Shown here piece after piece: positions 23,678 to 35,700 of a stretch of 49,270 nucleotides of DNA. Numbering within the stretch: the stretch's first letter is position 1; every line of letters starts with the position of its first letter. The notes under the pieces are model-generated. The model saw nothing but the letters and a program-made list of their open reading frames with translations. It searched no databases and was not told the origin of the DNA. Location: positions 1-49,270 of IMG/VR virus record IMGVR_UViG_3300021963_000191; one strand, 5' to 3'. The DNA is from a virus. A program made the position numbers and the translations under genes.

Positions 23678-26600
23678 GATTTTGATGCAATAACTCTCAA
23701 ATCTTTAATTCTTGGATATAATGCTTGATTTGTTCCAGACATTAAAATTTTAATTTGAAAACCATTAAATAATGGAAGATTATCTGCACTAAATTCATAA
23801 CTTCCAAAATCTGAAATATTCGTGGAAGGGCTTACAAATTTATCAGATCTTCCGCTGTTATTTTTTGGATCAATTACAAAATCATTATTGTCCAAATTAT
23901 CATATCCGGGAAACAAATCAAAAAGCTGTTGCTGGGATGCAGAATCTGATCTTAACAATCTATACATAACTCTTATGTCACTCGTATTGTCTCTATAAGC
24001 ATCAAATAAAACTTTTAGGCTATCAGATGATTGTTTTAGATTGATTGTTTTAGAAACATAGATTGCAGCGTGAGGATCATCAAATAAACTATTTACTCTT
24101 GAATCTGTAGCATAATTTGTGACTGGTTTATTCAATCTAGTCATTACAGTAATCACATTAACTCTATCAAGATCGATCATTGGTGATACTTTTGGGTCAC
24201 CAGTAGAAAATTGAAGTTCAAGTGTAAATGATTTACTTCCAGGATAACTAGAAAGATATTCTAATTCATTTACTCTTGATGCAATAATTCTTGGGGACGA
24301 TAATACATAATCAGATGTCAAAGAAACATCTTCAAAACCTTGATCGACATATGGTATTACATTTCCACCAACACTATTTCCAGAAAATGTCCTAATTTTA
24401 CAACTTATTGATGTTGTAGAAGGCATTAATGTTTGAATATTTGGTTTTATTATGTTAAAAGAAATGTTTTGTGTTGCTTTTGGTCCTTTAAAGTTTGAAG
24501 TGGTAGGAATAATGGATTGATATGATCCTCCAGATTTTGATTCATTAAAATATAAAGATGGATATCCGCCAGGGTTTCCGTTGCTTCTATTTAATCCATC
24601 TGCACTTGGGTCTAGTACAATTGTATACTCATCTAGATCTATAGGATCTGAACCAGAAATACTATGTGTTTTATTAATTCTTTTTAAAGAAACACCATTT
24701 AATTCATATTTTGATACAATTTCATTCGCAACATACGAACCAGATACTGGACCTCTTATTATACCCGTTAATGTTTTTGTGGATTCATTTACACCAGTAT
24801 ATCCAATAATTTCTTCTTTGATTGAAATATACCCCGTATTTGCAGCACCAACAGGATAATTTTCAAAATTATTAAAGACACTAACATCAGACAATACCAT
24901 CGCATCAGTTGAAGATGAATTATAATCAGATGCCAATCTTACAGGAGAAACGTCAGATTCAATACCACTTAATGTGACTTTATTTTGAAATGAGTACATT
25001 CCGTGATTATTGTGATTTACTTTGAATTTTAATCCAGTCGAAATTGAATTTGATGATGTTGCATTTCCATTAACTATTGTTGTAATTCCTACTGTTGTAG
25101 TATATTGAATATATTTTGTAGCATCACTAGTGTCAAGTGTTCCTTGAATATTTCCAATTATTAGAGCATTTACTGAAGTGATAATTCCAGCATTATTTGG
25201 AACTGATAATAGAAGATTTTTTCCCAACCCTCCAGTATTTGTTGAAACAATGCTAAGCACATCTCCAATTCCGTAACCAATACCAGAAACAGTAACTGTT
25301 GCTGCAATTGCAACACCTCCACTAACTGATAAATTTGCTTTTGCGCCTATACCATTTCCGGTTATAGTAGTCAAATCGACATTTGAATATGTTATTGGAC
25401 CATTTGTGTATCCAATTCCGGGATTTGTAATCGTCAACGTTCCTGTTGATCCGGTAGAAATTCCACCCAATACACTTATTAAGTTTGAAGAAAAATTAGA
25501 ATTATTTTTTTGTGTAATTTTGGTTCCTTTTACTAATAAATTTTGATCTGCACTACTAATGCTTGTTCCAATACCGACCAATGTACTATTTGCAAACATT
25601 TGAATTGGATTTTGTCTTAAAGAAACAATTTGATTATTTCCTATATCCAAAATTGGATTATAAAATCTTATATTTGAAGAACTTGTTGTAAAATTTGCAC
25701 GATATAATGTAAATTTCAAATCTTCATATTGACTTGGGTCCCAAGTAGCTCCATTTTGTGATTTAAATAATGATCCTAAAAGTGGTTGCTGCGAAACAAT
25801 AACTCTTTCTGATTCTGGTTTAAGAAGAGTAGATATATCTGGTTCCCCCATTCTTGAAATCCAAACAGTATATTGGTCAGATGCAGAAAGCAAAACGAGC
25901 GAATATGCATTTGCAGTTTCAAGATATACTGGTGACGGAAAAGTAAAGGTTGTTGGTATTGATCCATCTTCTGAAATTAATATTTCATTTGGTTCCAATA
26001 CAACTTCTCCAAATGGAAGAATTGTTTGTGTTGGTAAACCAGTTGTCATCGTTCTTACTTGAAGAGTTACTGGAATATTATTTGTTGATTTTGATTTAAA
26101 GAATATATCACATTTTGTAATATATACACCATTCGAATCAGCAACTTCAAATGATTGTGCTAATGGGTCTACCCATCTAGTATTTGTTACTGTCCTATTT
26201 GTAAATGAGGTATCTGCAACAATTCTTGTATCTGTTTCTGTAGTTTCTCGGTTGTCTGTTCTCACATTTCTTGAAATGTCTGCATTTCTAATTCTTAATG
26301 TTGTTGCTTCAACATTATCTAAAGTACCACTAGATGCAAAATTAGCTTCAGCAGAACTATCAGTAAATCCAGATATTGTGCTGTTTACCTCACTTGTTGT
26401 TAACTTGAGTGTTTTTGTTCCAGTTCTAAATGTTGGTGTTGATGGAATTGTTGGATCGGGAATAAACAATGATGCTATAAGTGTACCACTATTATCACTA
26501 ATTAATCTTAAATCTTTTACATTACATATTGCACCACTAGTTTGTCCAACAAGACGCATTCCGGACACAATTTGCCCATAAAAACCAGAAGAAGATTGAA

Positions 26601-29600
26601 TTTCCAGACTTGCAGTATCAATATTTAAAATTGAAGTTGTTGAGGAATATTGCGAAGAAAGTGAATTTGATGGATTATATGGATCTACTGCATATGTTTG
26701 TGTTGGCAAATTATATGGACCATATTTGTGATTTTGAGTTGCTACCCTAAATCTTATTGTTTTTGATCCAAGAGAACCAACAACAACTTCACCAACCGAA
26801 AATGACCCATTCGTCATAGTAACTTCCAAAAGTTTAGGAGTTACATACGATGTCATATTAATATTATCAAAAAATGCATAAATTCTAGTATTTGGTTTTA
26901 ATCTTCTTGCAATAATTTCAATATTTCTTGATCTCATAAATGACAAAACTTCCCTAGATACAACTCTATCTCCTAGATTTGTTGTATCAAATCTTTGCGA
27001 AACGCCAAATTGTATTCCTTGCCTACTTTGATTGGTAGTAGTTGTAGTTGTTTCATTTGAGAAATTGGTAAAACTATCTTGGAATGTTTGTACTGTTGTT
27101 TCTGTTCTTGGTGAACCAGTCCACGGAGTTAATGATACATCTTGACTAATTTGAGATGATCCATTTTGTATACTGGCAATTTGTTGCCTTCCGCTCGTTT
27201 GTGTACCAGTCCAATTTGTTTCCCAAGATCCCCAATCAGTTGGAGACAAACCAGTGTTTGTATCAACGCCCAATTGTTGAATAAAAGAGTTATAACTACC
27301 TTCTATATCTGCTGTTCTTTGTGAATTTCTCGTTTCTATCCACGTATCTGATGATGGATTTAGTTCAATTGCACCAATCCAATTAATAACATTAAATGGA
27401 TTTATATTTTCAATTCTTGTGGCAAATTTATTTTTTACATATTCTACATCTGAATAATTTAGACATACAATATCTCCAACTCTTTTAATATTTGGGGATC
27501 CTAAATCACTCACAAATCTTAAATCCGCATCTGCATTGGATTGAGTGCCAATACCAATTACAGAATCTGATCCAATCAAAAGATCAATACTTGTCGTGTA
27601 CGGTTGTGGATTCAATTCACCAACAGCAACATCTACACTTGCTCTATATGCTGGATTGGAAATATCACCACCATTATATGATTTAAAATTATCTACAAAA
27701 AAACCACATTTAAATCTATCAAGTTGTGTTGTTTTATCTCTGATTGTAAGATTTTGTGTATCACTTTCAAGAAGAGATAGCGAAGTGTAGTATTCCACAT
27801 TTGACAATCTTTGATCCAAACTTGAAATATCTTTCATTCTGTATCTTTTGTGAGATACTAAATTGGTCTTAACACTAGACACATTGTGCAAATATGCAGG
27901 CAAATAAATTGTACCAATTTCTAAAGAAGAATCTAAATTATTTGGAATTTGTGGAGCCAAAGAAGGAACACCTTTATTGACTATAAAGGAACCATCTTTA
28001 TCCAAAAAGATTTTATCAATTCTTGGCAAATAATAATCATAAGAAAGATTGATATTTTTGGATTTTGCAAAAATATTAGTGGAGGAACTTGTGGTTGAAA
28101 CAAATATTCGTGAAGAAAACTCAAATGGTGATGTTGAAGAACCACTAAATGGTGTAACTCTTGGCCTACAATCAATTATATCAGAAAGTCTGATACCATC
28201 GACCGACTTTAGTTTTCCGTATATGTCTTTGTCGTAAGAATTTACTCCAACAAAATCTCCGGTATCAGAAGAATTTATTGTAAAATGATTATAAATGATT
28301 TTAATTTTTTTTATCGGACCTGAAAATTGTGGTTTTCTAATGATTTTAGAAAAATCCAGATAATCTGACCTTTGTCCAGAATCAAAAATATAATTATTTT
28401 TAATATTTTTATCTCCGGGAAATGCAAACAATACATTTGCTTGTATATTAGATTCTTGGAAACTTATAGATTCGTTTGTGGCAAATATATTTTCATTTTG
28501 ATAAACAATATCTACTTGATTTGTTCCATTTGAAGAAATTAAAACAGCAACTGCACCACTTATTTGTCCAATAATTAATTCTCCCTTTACGGAATTTAAA
28601 ATATTTGAAGATAAATTTGTTAACTGGATAAATGGTAGTGATGGGTCGCCAGTAGTCGAAGATTCAATAATTCCAACAATTTCGGATACATCTGAAATAT
28701 TTAATGAAATTTCTTTATCCTGCACTCTTGTTCCGTATATTTGACCATATATTAATCCATCATTCAATGCGGTTGATCCAATTCCAGATCCTTGAAGTGA
28801 TGATTTATTGACAATTATAGAAGAACATCTATTATGTGTTTTTTTCTTTGTTTTTACGTTTATTTTTTTAAATGTAGTAGTCAAAACTGCATTTCCGTTT
28901 TGGCTAATATTCTGTAATGTTACAGTTCTTCCACTAGGAACAAGTTTTTGGTCAGTTAGTGATTCTATTACTCCATTACTAAATGCTAAATTGTAATCTT
29001 CTTCATCAAATGGTTCAAGAGTTAAATTTGGGTCACTTTCTAGTAATTGTGATAATCCATTACCACTAATTGTTACATTATAACTTTTTCTAATCACTAC
29101 ATCAGATCCAATTAAATCTAAATTTGATATATTTGATTTATTTAATTTTGTATAAAGACCAATATTTTTTATATTATTTAAAATTTCTAGAGTAACTTTT
29201 TTAAAATCATTTGTAGTTATTGTTGAAGATGGCAAACTTCCACTACAAATACCAGAAACAGAAGGAAATGATTTTAATTCAATTACCTTTGCAGTGGTGC
29301 TTATTCTGTGTACTTTATTATATGTTGGTACAATTTCACCTTGTTTGGTGTATGAAACTACATCTCCAGTATTGATTCCAACATAAAAATTTGAATTTGA
29401 ATTTGTTACTGAACTTATTCCTCCAGATGCAACAGAAATTGTAAATTGTGATCCTGAAGGAGATAAAAGAATCGAATTAGAAAGTAGTGGATCTGCTGTA
29501 AATGTTACTCCATTACCGACTATTTGATGAACATCTGAAAAATTAAAATCACGAGACGAAGTAATTGTTCGGCCATTATCTATTCCGTTAATTTCAATTT

Positions 29601-31158
29601 GCTCATCTTTTGCAAAAGAACCAGAAACTTGATATAATGTTAGTTCTTTTGAAGAAGATACAGTGCCAACAAGATATCCTGTCGCTCCACTATTTTTTCC
29701 TCGAATATGTGCAGGAACTGTTTGAGATATGGTTGCATTTAAATTTAAAATTGTATAAGTTTGAACATCATATAAAGATATTTCATATTGTGTTGCTGCA
29801 TTTGTATATTCGGCATTTTTTAATTTTAAATCATATATTCTTGCAACACCTATTTTTAAATCAGATGCAATACCTACAGATACTGTTCTTCCTTGGTGTA
29901 AATTTACTAGTGACGACACTCCAAAACCAACGGGAACTGATCCCGAAACGTTATTAACAATAATTTGCCTTCCTAAATTAAAAGGTATTGCTTGATTGTA
30001 ATCATTAGAAGTAGATCTTGGTTTTTCTACATCAATTATTGTATTATTAATTGTTTCTACTTCATATCCCCTTACATATGCCTTTCCGGGACCAACTGAT
30101 AGACACAGCAAATTGTCAGAGACTGTATTTCCTTGACTTGTTTTTTGATTTTTTAAATATATTCCATTATTTCCAATTTGATCATTTAAGCATTCCTTTT
30201 CCACAATATCAAATGGTTTTACATAATAGTCTCCAGATTCGTCATATGTTCTTCTTGCAAGTTCATCTCTAATTAAATTATAATTTGTCGTTTTTACAAA
30301 TTTTTGTAAAATTCCATTTTCTAGTCTAAGAAGTTCAATGAAATTTTCATCATTAAATTCATCAATTGATTTTTTAATCAATGAAGTAGATATTTTTAAT
30401 CTATCTGCACCAGGAGCTGCATAATTCGAAAACCCTTGAGCATTATCAAATAGATCTTTATATTCGTCTGATGCGACGACGATATCTTCATCAATCAATA
30501 AACCAACTCTATAAGATGGTTTATTTGTATAATAATCTAGTATAACTGTTTCTGAATTTATTTTTAGGAAAAAACCTCTAATAAAATATATTCCTTCTGC
30601 AATTTTTGCGGCAGAACCTACTGCGGTAGAATTTGATATAATAGTTGTAGCAAAAGATGTACCATTTCTAATTGTCGATAAAGAATATGTAATATCCTCT
30701 AATGCTATTAAATTTTCTCCATCAACAAAAGTTGCAGTTGAAAAATTAGTATCACTTGAACTTTGGTATTTTATGTATAAAGTATTGTATGTTATATTTG
30801 TATCATTATTTGATACATAATTCTCAATTTTTGCCTTTACCCCACTAATTTCTCCTTGAATTAATTTTCCTACAAGATTTTCTAGATATAAAGAAATCGG
30901 AAGTCCTAAATGCGTTTCATCAATTTGAACACAGGCATATTCTGAATCATAAGCAATTTGGCCAGGAATTACCATTGCTCCTTCTTTGAAGAAATGATTT
31001 CCGAATTTTTCTATTTGATTTTGAAGTATTGTTTGTAATGTTGTTAATTCTCTTGCCTGAACTGGGGAACCCGGTTTAAATAAAACTTTTTGATAATTTT
31101 TTGATTCTTCAAAATCATCAAAATACGGAGATACGTTTAAATTAGTTTTTTGGGGCAT
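23674..31158 (-). CDS. 2494-aa baseplate/fibre-type virion protein (DUF4815-like N-terminus)
   Basis: The first about 200 residues (NLNVSPYFDDFEESKNYQKV, PGSPVQARELTTLQTILQNQ, GAMVIPGQIAYDSEYACV) match a family I know as DUF4815, found in large tail proteins of marine phages. A central block (about 1399-1429, REVLSFMRSRNIEIIARRLK then RIYAFFDNINM) and WVDPLAQSFEV (about 1659) are conserved in long phage tail proteins. Near residue 1900-1970 are two GxGY modules. A YTGVNES...GIIRG module lies near 2105-2140. It follows gp8 by five bases and probably joins the baseplate rim or a tail fibre. T4 has no direct equivalent here; gp9, gp10 or gp12-like roles are possible. Confidence 0.75.
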   Translation of the reverse strand: MPQKTNLNVSPYFDDFEESKNYQKVLFKPGSPVQARELTTLQTILQNQIEKFGNHFFKEGAMVIPGQIAYDSEYACVQIDETHLGLPISLYLENLVGKLIQGEISGVKAKIENYVSNNDTNITYNTLYIKYQSSSDTNFSTATFVDGENLIALEDITYSLSTIRNGTSFATTIISNSTAVGSAAKIAEGIYFIRGFFLKINSETVILDYYTNKPSYRVGLLIDEDIVVASDEYKDLFDNAQGFSNYAAPGADRLKISTSLIKKSIDEFNDENFIELLRLENGILQKFVKTTNYNLIRDELARRTYDESGDYYVKPFDIVEKECLNDQIGNNGIYLKNQKTSQGNTVSDNLLCLSVGPGKAYVRGYEVETINNTIIDVEKPRSTSNDYNQAIPFNLGRQIIVNNVSGSVPVGFGVSSLVNLHQGRTVSVGIASDLKIGVARIYDLKLKNAEYTNAATQYEISLYDVQTYTILNLNATISQTVPAHIRGKNSGATGYLVGTVSSSKELTLYQVSGSFAKDEQIEINGIDNGRTITSSRDFNFSDVHQIVGNGVTFTADPLLSNSILLSPSGSQFTISVASGGISSVTNSNSNFYVGINTGDVVSYTKQGEIVPTYNKVHRISTTAKVIELKSFPSVSGICSGSLPSSTITTNDFKKVTLEILNNIKNIGLYTKLNKSNISNLDLIGSDVVIRKSYNVTISGNGLSQLLESDPNLTLEPFDEEDYNLAFSNGVIESLTDQKLVPSGRTVTLQNISQNGNAVLTTTFKKINVKTKKKTHNRCSSIIVNKSSLQGSGIGSTALNDGLIYGQIYGTRVQDKEISLNISDVSEIVGIIESSTTGDPSLPFIQLTNLSSNILNSVKGELIIGQISGAVAVLISSNGTNQVDIVYQNENIFATNESISFQESNIQANVLFAFPGDKNIKNNYIFDSGQRSDYLDFSKIIRKPQFSGPIKKIKIIYNHFTINSSDTGDFVGVNSYDKDIYGKLKSVDGIRLSDIIDCRPRVTPFSGSSTSPFEFSSRIFVSTTSSSTNIFAKSKNINLSYDYYLPRIDKIFLDKDGSFIVNKGVPSLAPQIPNNLDSSLEIGTIYLPAYLHNVSSVKTNLVSHKRYRMKDISSLDQRLSNVEYYTSLSLLESDTQNLTIRDKTTQLDRFKCGFFVDNFKSYNGGDISNPAYRASVDVAVGELNPQPYTTSIDLLIGSDSVIGIGTQSNADADLRFVSDLGSPNIKRVGDIVCLNYSDVEYVKNKFATRIENINPFNVINWIGAIELNPSSDTWIETRNSQRTADIEGSYNSFIQQLGVDTNTGLSPTDWGSWETNWTGTQTSGRQQIASIQNGSSQISQDVSLTPWTGSPRTETTVQTFQDSFTNFSNETTTTTTNQSRQGIQFGVSQRFDTTNLGDRVVSREVLSFMRSRNIEIIARRLKPNTRIYAFFDNINMTSYVTPKLLEVTMTNGSFSVGEVVVGSLGSKTIRFRVATQNHKYGPYNLPTQTYAVDPYNPSNSLSSQYSSTTSILNIDTASLEIQSSSGFYGQIVSGMRLVGQTSGAICNVKDLRLISDNSGTLIASLFIPDPTIPSTPTFRTGTKTLKLTTSEVNSTISGFTDSSAEANFASSGTLDNVEATTLRIRNADISRNVRTDNRETTETDTRIVADTSFTNRTVTNTRWVDPLAQSFEVADSNGVYITKCDIFFKSKSTNNIPVTLQVRTMTTGLPTQTILPFGEVVLEPNEILISEDGSIPTTFTFPSPVYLETANAYSLVLLSASDQYTVWISRMGEPDISTLLKPESERVIVSQQPLLGSLFKSQNGATWDPSQYEDLKFTLYRANFTTSSSNIRFYNPILDIGNNQIVSLRQNPIQMFANSTLVGIGTSISSADQNLLVKGTKITQKNNSNFSSNLISVLGGISTGSTGTLTITNPGIGYTNGPITYSNVDLTTITGNGIGAKANLSVSGGVAIAATVTVSGIGYGIGDVLSIVSTNTGGLGKNLLLSVPNNAGIITSVNALIIGNIQGTLDTSDATKYIQYTTTVGITTIVNGNATSSNSISTGLKFKVNHNNHGMYSFQNKVTLSGIESDVSPVRLASDYNSSSTDAMVLSDVSVFNNFENYPVGAANTGYISIKEEIIGYTGVNESTKTLTGIIRGPVSGSYVANEIVSKYELNGVSLKRINKTHSISGSDPIDLDEYTIVLDPSADGLNRSNGNPGGYPSLYFNESKSGGSYQSIIPTTSNFKGPKATQNISFNIIKPNIQTLMPSTTSISCKIRTFSGNSVGGNVIPYVDQGFEDVSLTSDYVLSSPRIIASRVNELEYLSSYPGSKSFTLELQFSTGDPKVSPMIDLDRVNVITVMTRLNKPVTNYATDSRVNSLFDDPHAAIYVSKTINLKQSSDSLKVLFDAYRDNTSDIRVMYRLLRSDSASQQQLFDLFPGYDNLDNNDFVIDPKNNSGRSDKFVSPSTNISDFGSYEFSADNLPLFNGFQIKILMSGTNQALYPRIKDLRVIASKS

Positions 31159-31163
31159 TTGAT

Positions 31164-32747
31164 TTAAAACTCTAGTATAATTTTAATGTCTTCCTTTTGA
31201 CTGGATGACCTAGGTATTGGAGATCTATTATCTATGTATATAATCTCTCCGGACTTTTTATTATATTCTGCAGATGCAATACCAGAATTGAAAGTTAATC
31301 CAAGTTGGTATGTTCTACCATTAATTGTAGTAGATACGCCACTAAATCCAGAATTGATTGATAATGGTGTTGTCCCATTCATAGATGAACCATATATTGT
31401 CAAATTTCCTCCAGTTGCTGGACTTGAAGTAAAGTTTATAAGTTTGTATCCAACAGACGTTGTTGCTAAACCAACCGGTTGATAATATTTTAATACTCCG
31501 GTAATATTATCCCAAGACGCAACAAATCCAATTGCAGTGGATCCAACACCAACTGTCTGCGTAATTGTTGAATCTACTGCATAAGTTGTAGCAGTTGTTG
31601 CTGATCCGGTAAATTTAAGTGCTTTTAGTCCACTTACTATAGATGTATTTAAAAGTTCTACTTGACTTCCGGTAATTGTTGGGTTTTTTATAATACCAAC
31701 TCTTGCAAAATCATTTCCAGAAATTATATCTGGGTTTGATTCTAAAGTTTCATATCTAGAATATATAAGAACTCTATATGCACCAAGTTCTCTATAGATA
31801 TCATATCCATGGCCACCTTTTGGTGGAATAATTACATCAAAAGATGCAAGAGAAGATAATCCTGCGCCAACATTTGACAATGAAGTTGGTATTCCTGGAG
31901 CACCTGGTTCAAATTTTACAGTGCCATAAGTATAACCATTTCCACCATCAGTAATATAAACTTCTGATACTTTTCCAAAAGAATCGGTCGTAATTGTCAC
32001 TTTTCCATCATTACCGTCTCCAAGAATAGGAATGTTGGTGAATGTTGAAGATGTCGGATTGTATGATATTCCTCTTTGTTTAATTATAATAGAATTTATT
32101 CTTCCATCCACTGCATTTGCTTTTGTTGAAATACTTTCACCCGAAATTCCCCAATCTTCTGGAACAGGAATATATTCGATTGAATCAAATTTGATAATTT
32201 CTGAAGGTTTTATTGTGTATAGATATTTCCAAATATATCCATCACCCGAAGTTCCCGCAGATCTTGGTTCCAAATCAATAAATTCAGGTTTATCATATGA
32301 AGGTCTCCCATTTAAATTTTCTGCATCAGATCCATTTTGAAGACAAATATAAACCCTAAGGTCATCGTTGATCACATAATAATTAGATTCATAAAGACTT
32401 GATTGTGATGTTATGGGTGTTTTGTTGTAAATATTATAATCGTGTCTGTACATCTCATAAGTTGTTCCTGCAGTCCAAATTATTTTTCTAACCACTCTAC
32501 GAATATCACTGCTAGAAACTTGCTTCATAGCAATAATTGTATCTTTAATATCATTCTCTTCTTTAAATCCATCCACTGGAGATGGGCCAGTTCCCCAACT
32601 TAAAGATCCTCCAGCTCTTTGATCGGTCGAATTTGGTTGTCCGATAAATGTATAATAACGATTTAGTGTTTGACCGATACCAACAATACTTTTGGTAAAA
32701 TTTTCAGCATTTAATATTCTAAATTGATCAGATATAATAGCAGGCAT
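31164..32747 (-). CDS. gp8: gp8, baseplate wedge protein, enlarged
   Basis: A 527-aa homologue of T4 gp8 (334 aa). The N-terminus has the wedge pattern (FRILNAENFTKSI, YYTFIGQP, then DTIIAMKQVSSSDIRRVVRK). A central GDGYIWKYLYTI (T4: GDGYVWEYLFEI) and EYIPVPEDWG match. The C-terminus SGEIIYIDNRSPIPRSSSQKE parallels T4 SGEMIYMENRPPI. The extra about 200 residues lie between and after: two GxGY modules (about 210-285: IIIKQRGISYNPT, VYITDGGNGYTYG) and a Ser/Thr/Gly beta region at about 370-500. In T4 gp8 dimers bind gp7 and gp10 in the wedge. No clear ribosome site is visible; it follows gp7 by 22 bases. Confidence 0.93.
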   Translation of the reverse strand: MPAIISDQFRILNAENFTKSIVGIGQTLNRYYTFIGQPNSTDQRAGGSLSWGTGPSPVDGFKEENDIKDTIIAMKQVSSSDIRRVVRKIIWTAGTTYEMYRHDYNIYNKTPITSQSSLYESNYYVINDDLRVYICLQNGSDAENLNGRPSYDKPEFIDLEPRSAGTSGDGYIWKYLYTIKPSEIIKFDSIEYIPVPEDWGISGESISTKANAVDGRINSIIIKQRGISYNPTSSTFTNIPILGDGNDGKVTITTDSFGKVSEVYITDGGNGYTYGTVKFEPGAPGIPTSLSNVGAGLSSLASFDVIIPPKGGHGYDIYRELGAYRVLIYSRYETLESNPDIISGNDFARVGIIKNPTITGSQVELLNTSIVSGLKALKFTGSATTATTYAVDSTITQTVGVGSTAIGFVASWDNITGVLKYYQPVGLATTSVGYKLINFTSSPATGGNLTIYGSSMNGTTPLSINSGFSGVSTTINGRTYQLGLTFNSGIASAEYNKKSGEIIYIDNRSPIPRSSSQKEDIKIILEF

Positions 32748-32769
32748 TTTTGTGATAGTTTATATTTAT

Positions 32770-35700
32770 TTATTTACCTTTAAACAAACCTCTGGTTCTG
32801 GTCACTTCTGGTGCAGAAGATAAACCAACTAATCCATTATTTGTATTTATTGTAAAGTTTTTTGGAATACCAATTCCCCTATTTTGATAATCATAAATCT
32901 TACCCCAACTATATTTCCCATAAAAACCATTTGGTCTATTTAATGGATCTGCGTTAACTATAATTTGATTTGCATGATTGGGACTAGGTAAAAATTTACA
33001 AAATACAGTAACAATACCAACCCCAGAAGATTGTACGTTCTCTGCATAATAAACTCCATCAATAAACGTATTTGCCGTTCCGACATTTGTTATTATATTG
33101 TTTGTAGTTGTAATTCCAGTCAAAGCATGTCCACATTGTACATTACTATCGTAAATGATAAAGTAGTCACCTGTTGATATTCCACTATATGATATCCCAA
33201 AACTGTCAAGAGCAGAATAACCAATTCCTAAAGTTGTATTATCATAAGATTCTGATTTTAATCTAAAAATTAGTTGTGGTAGAGTCGATCCATATCCCAA
33301 ACTTGTATCCATCCCAACAATTAATCCATGATCTCCTTTTGATTTTATGGAAACTATTTGCTCGGTTAATGCTTTGTCTGGTTGTATTAATATTTTTGGT
33401 GGATTATTTTGATTATAACCAAACCCAGGATTTGTAATTGAAATTGAAGTTACGATGCCCGATGTGGAATTTGATGTTGCTGTAGCAAAATTATAAACAG
33501 CAGTAGAATATATTGAAGTTGCTCCAACACCAATTAAAACATAACCATCATTATTTGGAACATATAAAATATCATTTATAATATTTGATTGATTTGTCGA
33601 TCTAAATGTCCAATTTATCAAATCAAAAGAATAATACAATATACCATTTGAGTTTAATAATGTATACAATTCATATGATGTATTATAATTAATGTTAACA
33701 AAATTACCATTAATATTTGGTGTTATTTGTTCCCAAGTAACACCAAAAAATGATATAAATATAGAATTTGAATTACCCACTACAATAAATTTTGCCCCAT
33801 CCCAAATAATTTTATTTAAATTATTTGATGTAATTATATCTGTGTCCCAGAATTGTCCATTTGATGATGTCGAAACTGTACCATCATCACCTACTGCAAT
33901 TAGTTTTGATGCTCCATATGCTATGGATTTAAAATTACTAGAAGTATTTGATGCGACTTTAGTAAATGAAGTTGATCCAACACCAACTGCAGAAAAAATT
34001 GCTCCTCCATATCCGACAGAAACCCACTTACCAATATCTGAAAAATAGTTAACATTAGTTAAAGATGAAATATAAGAACTTTCAGATCTTGTGATAATGC
34101 CAAACTGTGAAAATTCTTCATATTTTTTCATTTCTGTCCAAGAAGATATTGTTGTTCCATAACCAATTGCTTTAATTATTTTTCCATTATTACCAACTGC
34201 AATATAAGTATTAGTCGAGGCAAAAGAAACTGAATTAAATGATACAGTCTTAGCAAATCCCACATTCAAAATTGAACTGTAATTTTTTGCATCTGTTGTA
34301 ATTGCAACAACACCACTTTGACCCACAGAAACTATTGGATTTCCATTGGTAATTGAAAACAGGGAAGTATTAGTAGAAAGACCAGAAGATAATGTCCAGT
34401 TTAAAATTGGATCTTTTAATTGTACAGAAATTGACGAAATTGCAACATTTGGTGATGTTGTATATGCATATCCAATTCCACCTGTTGAAATTGCAATTGA
34501 AGAAATTGTACTAGCAACAGAAACTATTGCTGTTGCTATTGCAGAATTTGTATCTCTAGTTTCGACAATTAAAATATTAGCATCTTCTTCTGGTAATGAG
34601 TCTAATGTATTAAATAACGGAAATGCACTGCTTACATATATTGAAGTATCTTCAATATTTACATTTTTAATTATTCTTGTTGTTGGTCTAATTGTTGGTA
34701 TTAAACTTGGTCTTGCTTTTGATACTAAAGATCCATTAATAATTCTATCTTGTTTTTGTTTAGTCCATTTAAGAGGTCTTTGTTTATTTGTATTCGTATT
34801 AATACCTATACTATCATAATTATAAGTGTCAAGTTGATCACTCGAAACGATTTTTTTAACAATTCGTTCAAACTGTTCAATATCTAAATTGTCATAAATG
34901 TTTTCTCCAATTTGAACACCATCACCATCTTTAATTGTTTTTACTGGAGTAATAGTTTCAACATCTCGAACAGATCCTTTAAAAAATAGAACACTACATT
35001 TTGATCCAGGTTTTGGTGGTTCTTTAAAGAATATTCTACTTCCTAAAATAGTATATGATTCATTTGGAATTTGTAGTATATCATTTAAATATATGAATAA
35101 ATTATTTTCCAATTCTATATCAGAACCTGGATTTTTCTTTAGATCTACAACATCAGTAACACCACTTACAGTTTGTGTTAATGTGAATTTGGTTCTTGAT
35201 CCATTAAAATATACAGAAATATCATCAAATGATATAAACTGTCCAACAAAAAATCCACTAAATTTATCTGTTAGTGTTTCATTTACGGTAATTCTAAATT
35301 CACTGAATGATGTTCCTATGTTTGGATTTGTGGTCAAACCCACAACAGATAATACATCGCCAACTTTATATCCAATTCCTGGGTTGTCTATATTGAACTG
35401 AATAATACTTGACCCATTTCCAACTTGAACTGAAACCTTTGCCCCTATTCCATTTCCACTAGATCCACCCGTGTAAGCAACGCCTAAATTGCTGTAAGGT
35501 AATGGTAAACTTATTACTGCAACTGGCAATGATGTGACAGTATATCCAATACCTCCGTTTATAATAGATAGTGACGTTATTGTTCCTCCAGCCCCAACAA
35601 TCGCAGAAATTGAAGCACCAGACCCAACAGTTGATGCAATACTTACAATCGGAGACGTTCTATACCCACTCCCAGCGCCTTTCAGGGTGATTGAATTGAT

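Noticed and set aside
34346-34819. 157-aa plus-strand frame inside gp7
   Set aside because: It is antisense to conserved repeat modules of gp7 and lacks a recognisable domain. Similar antisense frames occur across all the AT-rich repeat regions.
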